Assembly: GCA_029959545.1 (NCBI GenBank)
Contig: JASCPH010000018.1
Location: forward strand, 1-51,595
Source: Microbacteriaceae bacterium PS02066
GTDB lineage: Bacteria > Actinomycetota > Actinomycetes > Actinomycetales > Microbacteriaceae
Length of the DNA stretch: 51,595 bases
Reading direction: 5' to 3'
In this document: one piece after another, positions 48,020 through 51,595 of the stretch
Layout of the letters: each line of letters opens with the position of its first letter
Numbering within the stretch: position 1 is the stretch's first letter
Made by a program: the position numbers and the translations under genes
Notes under the pieces: generated by a model
What the model was told of the DNA's origin: nothing
The model's database searches: none
What the model saw: only the letters and a program-made list of their open reading frames with translations

Positions 48020-48663
48020 ACGACGCGGATGCGGCCTCCGATGGTCTTCGGCGCGCGGCCGAGGTGATGCACGCGGTGCGTGAGAGGTGCGTCTGGTCGC
48101 AGCAGATCGACCACGCCGCCCTCGTGCCCTACCTCGTCGAGGAGAGCGCGGAGGTGATCGACGCGGTCGAGAACGGCGACCGCGCGGAGCTGCGCGAGGA
48201 GCTCGGCGACCTCCTGTGGCAGGTGCTCTTCCACGCCGAGATCGCCTCGCGCGATGCCGATGACCCGTTCGACATCGACGACGTCGCGGGCGATCTCGCC
48301 GACAAGATGGTGCGCCGGCATCCGCACGTGTTCGCGGGCGAGACGGCGACGACGCCCGAAGAGGTGCTCGTGCACTGGAACGCGGCGAAGGCGGCGGAGA
48401 AGCGCGAGCGACGCAGCGTGCTCGACGGGATCCCCGCCGCGATGCCCGCGCTCGCCCGCGCGCAGAAGGTCGTCGGCCGGGCCCCGGGCGCCGCCATCCC
48501 GGCGCGCCCGCTCGAGATCACCTCGGAGGAGCAGCTGGGCGACGCCCTGCTCGCGCTCGTGGCGCGGGCGAAGGCCGAGGGGTGGGATGCGGAGCGGGCG
48601 CTGCGCACCCGCACGCGCGCGTTGGAGGAGGGTGTGCGTCGGGCCGAGGCCGGTTTGGGATGA
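48016..48663 (+). CDS. mazG: MazG-family nucleoside triphosphate pyrophosphohydrolase
   Basis: A 215-residue protein with one clear MazG domain: VPYLVEESAEVIDAVENGD and ELREELGDLLWQVLFHAEIA give the EExxE and ExxD metal sites. C-terminal half (about 120-215) is helical and Ala/Arg-rich, with a weaker second-domain-like stretch (SEEQLGDALLALVARAKAEG), as in mycobacterial MazG. It sanitises NTP pools. In many actinobacteria it lies next to mfd; here four genes intervene. Confidence 0.92.
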   Translation: MNDADAASDGLRRAAEVMHAVRERCVWSQQIDHAALVPYLVEESAEVIDAVENGDRAELREELGDLLWQVLFHAEIASRDADDPFDIDDVAGDLADKMVRRHPHVFAGETATTPEEVLVHWNAAKAAEKRERRSVLDGIPAAMPALARAQKVVGRAPGAAIPARPLEITSEEQLGDALLALVARAKAEGWDAERALRTRTRALEEGVRRAEAGLG

Positions 48664-48670
48664 TGGTCTG

Positions 48671-49951
48671 GTGCCAGCAGTGAACCCCCCGCGCGGCATG
48701 CGCGACTTCCTCCCCGCCGACAAGGCCCGCCGCGAGCGCGTGCTCGCCGTCATCCGCGACCGCTACCGCGCGCACGGCTTCGACGAGATCGAGACGCCGG
48801 TCATGGAGGACTACGACCGTCTGCACGCCGGCATGGGCGGCGACAACGAGAAGCTCGCGTTCAACGTGCTCAAGCGCGCGCTGTCGCCCGAGGCGATCAC
48901 GGCGGCCGCCGACGACCCCGCCGCCCTCAGCGACCTCGGCCTGCGCTTCGATCTCACCGTGCCGCTGGCACGCTTCTACGCCTCCCACCGCGCCGAGCTT
49001 CCGGGCGTCTTCCGCTCCGTGCAGATCGCGCCCGTGTGGCGCGCGGAGCGCCCGCAGAAGGGGCGCTACCGCCAGTTCGTGCAGTGCGACATCGACATCA
49101 TCGGCGACGCCGGATCCCGCGCCGAGGCGGAGCTCATCGTCGCGACCCTCGACACGCTCGACGCGCTCGGCCTCGTCGGCGCGAGCGTGCGCATCAACGA
49201 CCGCCGCGCCCTCGACGGGATGCTGGAGGTCTTCGGCTTCGAGGCGTCCGAGCGTGCCGGCGTGCTGATCACGATCGACAAGCTCGACAAGATCGGACCC
49301 GCGGGCGTCGAGGCGGAGCTGCGCGAGCGCGGGGCGAACGCATCCGCCGTCGACGCGTTCGCGGCCTTCCTCGCCCGTCCCGCCGCGGCGAGCACCGCGT
49401 TCGGCGAGGCGCACATCCGCGCGCAGCTGCCCGACGGCATCGCCGACGAGGTCGTCGCGCACCTCGTGGGCATCGGTGAGGCGGTCAGCGCCGCGGTCGG
49501 GCTCGACGAGGTGCCGCTCGTGTTCGACCCGTTCCTCGTGCGCGGCATGGGCTACTACACGGGCACGATCTTCGAGCTCGCGCACCCCTCCGCGCCCTAC
49601 TCGCTGGGCGGCGGCGGACGCTACGACGGCATGATCGGCCGCTTCCTCGGGCAGGACGTGCCGGCGGTCGGTTTCTCGATCGGCTTCGAGCGCATCGTCG
49701 ACCTCGTCTCGGCGGGAGAGGATGCGGGATTCGACGCCGTCGTGCTCGTGCACGACCGCGACGTGCCGGTCGCCGAGCTCGTGCGCGTGAAGTCGGCGCT
49801 CGTCACCGCGGGCTCGCGCGTGCGGCTCGAGCAGCGCACCAAGAACCTGAAGGCGCTGCTGGAGCGCGCGGCCGCCGACGGTTACACGGCGTTCGCGACG
49901 GTCGCCGCCGGCGACGACCCGTCGGAGCTCGAGCTCAAGCCGCTCGCGTAG
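48671..49951 (+). CDS. hisS: Histidyl-tRNA synthetase
   Basis: A 426-residue class II synthetase. MRDFLPADKARRERV begins motif 1; motif 2 is RSVQIAPVWRAERPQKGRYRQ; histidine loops are LVRGMGYYTGTIFE and SLGGGGRYDGMIG; a C-terminal anticodon domain starts near 335. GTG at 48671 gives MPAVNPPRG; GATGAT 6 nt upstream could be its own -10 but is weak. Its last 17 nt overlap the convergent permease gene. Confidence 0.94.
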   Translation: MPAVNPPRGMRDFLPADKARRERVLAVIRDRYRAHGFDEIETPVMEDYDRLHAGMGGDNEKLAFNVLKRALSPEAITAAADDPAALSDLGLRFDLTVPLARFYASHRAELPGVFRSVQIAPVWRAERPQKGRYRQFVQCDIDIIGDAGSRAEAELIVATLDTLDALGLVGASVRINDRRALDGMLEVFGFEASERAGVLITIDKLDKIGPAGVEAELRERGANASAVDAFAAFLARPAAASTAFGEAHIRAQLPDGIADEVVAHLVGIGEAVSAAVGLDEVPLVFDPFLVRGMGYYTGTIFELAHPSAPYSLGGGGRYDGMIGRFLGQDVPAVGFSIGFERIVDLVSAGEDAGFDAVVLVHDRDVPVAELVRVKSALVTAGSRVRLEQRTKNLKALLERAAADGYTAFATVAAGDDPSELELKPLA

Positions 49952-51185
49952 CCCCGCGGCGACCGAACACCAGCCGCAGCACCACGCCGACAGCGAGCAC
50001 ACCCGCCCCGGCGAGGGCGGCCTGCCACGGCAGCGTCACCGCGAGCACCGCACATCCCGCCGCCCCGAGGGCGGCGAGGGCGCGCGGGAAGCGGCGGTGC
50101 GCCGCATCCTGTCGCAGCGCCGCGAGGTTTGCGACGAGGTAGTACACGAGCACGCCGAGCGAGGAGAACCCGATCGCGCCGCGCAGGTCGACGAGGGCGA
50201 CGGCGACCATGACGATCGCCCCGACGGCGATCTCGGCGCGGTAGGGCGTGTGCCGCGAGGGGTGCACGGCGGCGAAGAAGCCGGGCAGGTCGCCGCCGCG
50301 CGACATCGCGAACGAGGTGCGCCCGATGCCGGCGATGAGGGCGAGGAGCGCGCCGAGGGACGCGGCGGCCGCACCCACGCGCACGACCGGCTGCGCCCAC
50401 TCCCAGCCCGCGGCCGACACGAGTTCGGCCAGCGGAGCGGATGCGGCCGCCAGCCGTCCGGGGCCGAGAACCAACAGGCACAGCACGGCGAGGATCGCGT
50501 ACACGGTGAGCGCGCCCGCGAAGGCGCCGAGGATCGCTCGGGGGATCGTGCGGGCGGGGTCGCGCACCTCCTCGCCCATCGTGGCGATGCGGGCGTACCC
50601 GGCGAAGGCGAAGAAGAGGAGCCCCGCCGACTGCAGCACCCCGTACGGGCTGACCTCGCCGCCGGTCCAGCCGGCGCCGGCCGGCAGCGACACGGCGCCC
50701 GCGGCCACGACGACGGCGAGGCACAGCAGCACGATCGTGACCAGGATGCGGGTGAGTCGGGCTGTGCGGGTGACACCGAGCAGGTTCACGATCGTCAGTG
50801 CTGCGACCGCCGCCACGGCCACGGGCCGCTCGAAGCCGGCCGGAGCCGCGTAGGCCGCGAACGTCATAGCCATGGCTGCGCAGCTCGCGAGCTTGCCGAT
50901 CACGAACCCCCAACCCGCCACGAATCCCGCCCACGGGCCGAGCTCGGCGCGACCGTACGCCCACGCGCCCCCCGCGACCGGATGGGCGGCGGCGAGCTGC
51001 GCCGTGGAGGTCGCGTTCGCGAAGGCGACGACCGCCGCGATCGCGAGCCCGACGAGCAGTCCCGCACCCGCGGCCTGCGCGGCGGGGGCGAAGACGGCGA
51101 ACACTCCGGCGCCGATCATCGAGCCCAGGCCGATCGCGATGGCGTCGCCGAGGCCGAGGCGTCGCTGCAGGGTGGGGCCGGTCAC
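49935..51185 (-). CDS. APC-family amino acid permease
   Basis: A 416-residue, 12-helix amino acid-polyamine-organocation transporter. GLGSMIGAGVFAVFAPAA in helix 1, the loop GEEVRDPARTIPRAIL after helix 6 and FAMSRGGDLPGFFAAVHP are typical; substrate is not predictable. GTG at 51185 is chosen because TAGGGT ends 7 nt upstream; a longer start would lie beyond that promoter. The 3' end overlaps hisS by 17 nt. Confidence 0.88.
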   Translation of the reverse strand: MTGPTLQRRLGLGDAIAIGLGSMIGAGVFAVFAPAAQAAGAGLLVGLAIAAVVAFANATSTAQLAAAHPVAGGAWAYGRAELGPWAGFVAGWGFVIGKLASCAAMAMTFAAYAAPAGFERPVAVAAVAALTIVNLLGVTRTARLTRILVTIVLLCLAVVVAAGAVSLPAGAGWTGGEVSPYGVLQSAGLLFFAFAGYARIATMGEEVRDPARTIPRAILGAFAGALTVYAILAVLCLLVLGPGRLAAASAPLAELVSAAGWEWAQPVVRVGAAAASLGALLALIAGIGRTSFAMSRGGDLPGFFAAVHPSRHTPYRAEIAVGAIVMVAVALVDLRGAIGFSSLGVLVYYLVANLAALRQDAAHRRFPRALAALGAAGCAVLAVTLPWQAALAGAGVLAVGVVLRLVFGRRGATRAA

Positions 51186-51192
51186 GTCGGGC

Positions 51193-51198
51193 ACCCTA
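51193..51198 (-). promoter_or_regulatory. APC permease -10 box, leaderless start
   Basis: TAGGGT on the minus strand with 7 nt to the GTG at 51185. Confidence 0.5.
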
Positions 51199-51280
51199 CT
51201 GCAGCGGTGTGAACCGCCGGGGCGCCGATCGGTCACCCAGCCGTCACGACCCGTTCACCGCGAGGGGTTCGGATGGGGGC

Positions 51281-51595
51281 GTGGCCCGCATCCGATTCCC
51301 CGCGCGCACGGTCGCCGCGACCGCCGGAGTGGTCGCGTTCGCGCTCGCCGCCGCCCGCGAGGTGTTGCGACGCCAGGCCGCGCACGCCCGGCGGCAGATC
51401 GGCAAGCCGCTCGGCGAGCAGGCGCCGTCGGCCGACCGCGTCTGGCGTCCCGGCTACGACGGCACCCCGATCGAGCTCCTCGTGCTGGGCGACTCGATCG
51501 CCGCGGGCCTCGGCGCCGAGCGGCGCAAGGACACCCTCGGCGCGCGTCTCGCCCGCGCGCTCGCCCGGCGCAAGCAGCGCCCCGTGCGCCTGCGC
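51281..51595 (+). CDS. SGNH/GDSL hydrolase, 5' part
   Basis: The first 105 residues of a protein cut by the window end. A hydrophobic N-terminal helix (TVAATAGVVAFALAAA) suggests membrane anchoring, then the block I motif LVLGDSIAAGLGAE with the nucleophile Ser. Family members are esterases or lipases acting on envelope esters. GTG start assumed. The 95 nt between it and the divergent permease hold only the permease promoter. Confidence 0.8.
   Translation, partial: MARIRFPARTVAATAGVVAFALAAAREVLRRQAAHARRQIGKPLGEQAPSADRVWRPGYDGTPIELLVLGDSIAAGLGAERRKDTLGARLARALARRKQRPVRLR

Noticed and set aside
48016..48663. mazG as a toxin-antitoxin component
   Set aside because: No mazE/mazF; the protein is a nucleotide pyrophosphohydrolase with intact metal residues.

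Overview
The window is high-GC DNA (about 70% G+C by eye) with many GTG starts, 1-4 nt gene overlaps and TAnnnT -10 boxes placed 6-7 nt before start codons. Gene content and order (metG-tatD-rsmA-ispE; tRNA-Gln-glmU-prs; rplY-pth-mfd; mazG) point to an actinobacterium, most likely Microbacteriaceae such as Microbacterium. The genus is inferred from protein style, not from a search.

Layout. 0-1.2 kb: the remains of a secreted GH53 galactanase (minus strand) abut the C-terminal tail of a LacI regulator (plus strand); both are 5'-truncated at one junction. 1.3-12.4 kb: the metG-tatD-rsmA-ispE core, interrupted by a sugar porter with a 38-aa companion, a CpdA-like phosphodiesterase, a Stealth-type sugar-phosphate transferase and an aldo/keto reductase, then an Eis-like acetyltransferase. 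12.5-16 kb: a DUF427 gene and a complete four-gene osmoprotectant-type ABC importer. 16-21 kb: an atypical epimerase, an ABC-F ATPase, an SDR oxidoreductase, and a marR/membrane-protein operon with a probable auto-operator. 21.3-23.8 kb: tRNA-Gln, glmU and prs, packed so tightly that glmU starts 1 nt after the tRNA.

23.9-35.8 kb is an accessory block lying between prs and rplY, which are often close together in actinobacteria. It holds an FMN-lipoprotein/ApbE/NqrB-reductase operon (extracytosolic flavin-based electron transfer), a 271-bp palindromic MITE-like element, pgi, a two-component system facing a MacB-like exporter across repeated operator-like boxes, a VanZ-like protein, gnd and a 40-aa membrane peptide. 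36-41.5 kb: rplY, pth, a tandem structured repeat, and mfd. 41.5-51.6 kb: an SdpI-like protein, gdhA, a hexapeptide protein, ppc, nhaA-mazG-hisS, an amino-acid permease and the start of an SGNH hydrolase.

The main non-genic signals are: three copies of a roughly 65-bp terminator hairpin sharing arms AGGAGAAATCCC/GGGATTTCTCCT; a second hairpin family (CGAGACTGCATTT...) present as a 193-bp tandem repeat before mfd plus a partial copy before tRNA-Gln; about eleven probable leaderless genes; and apparent over-representation of GGATGC/GCATCC. No transposase, integrase, rRNA or CRISPR array was seen.
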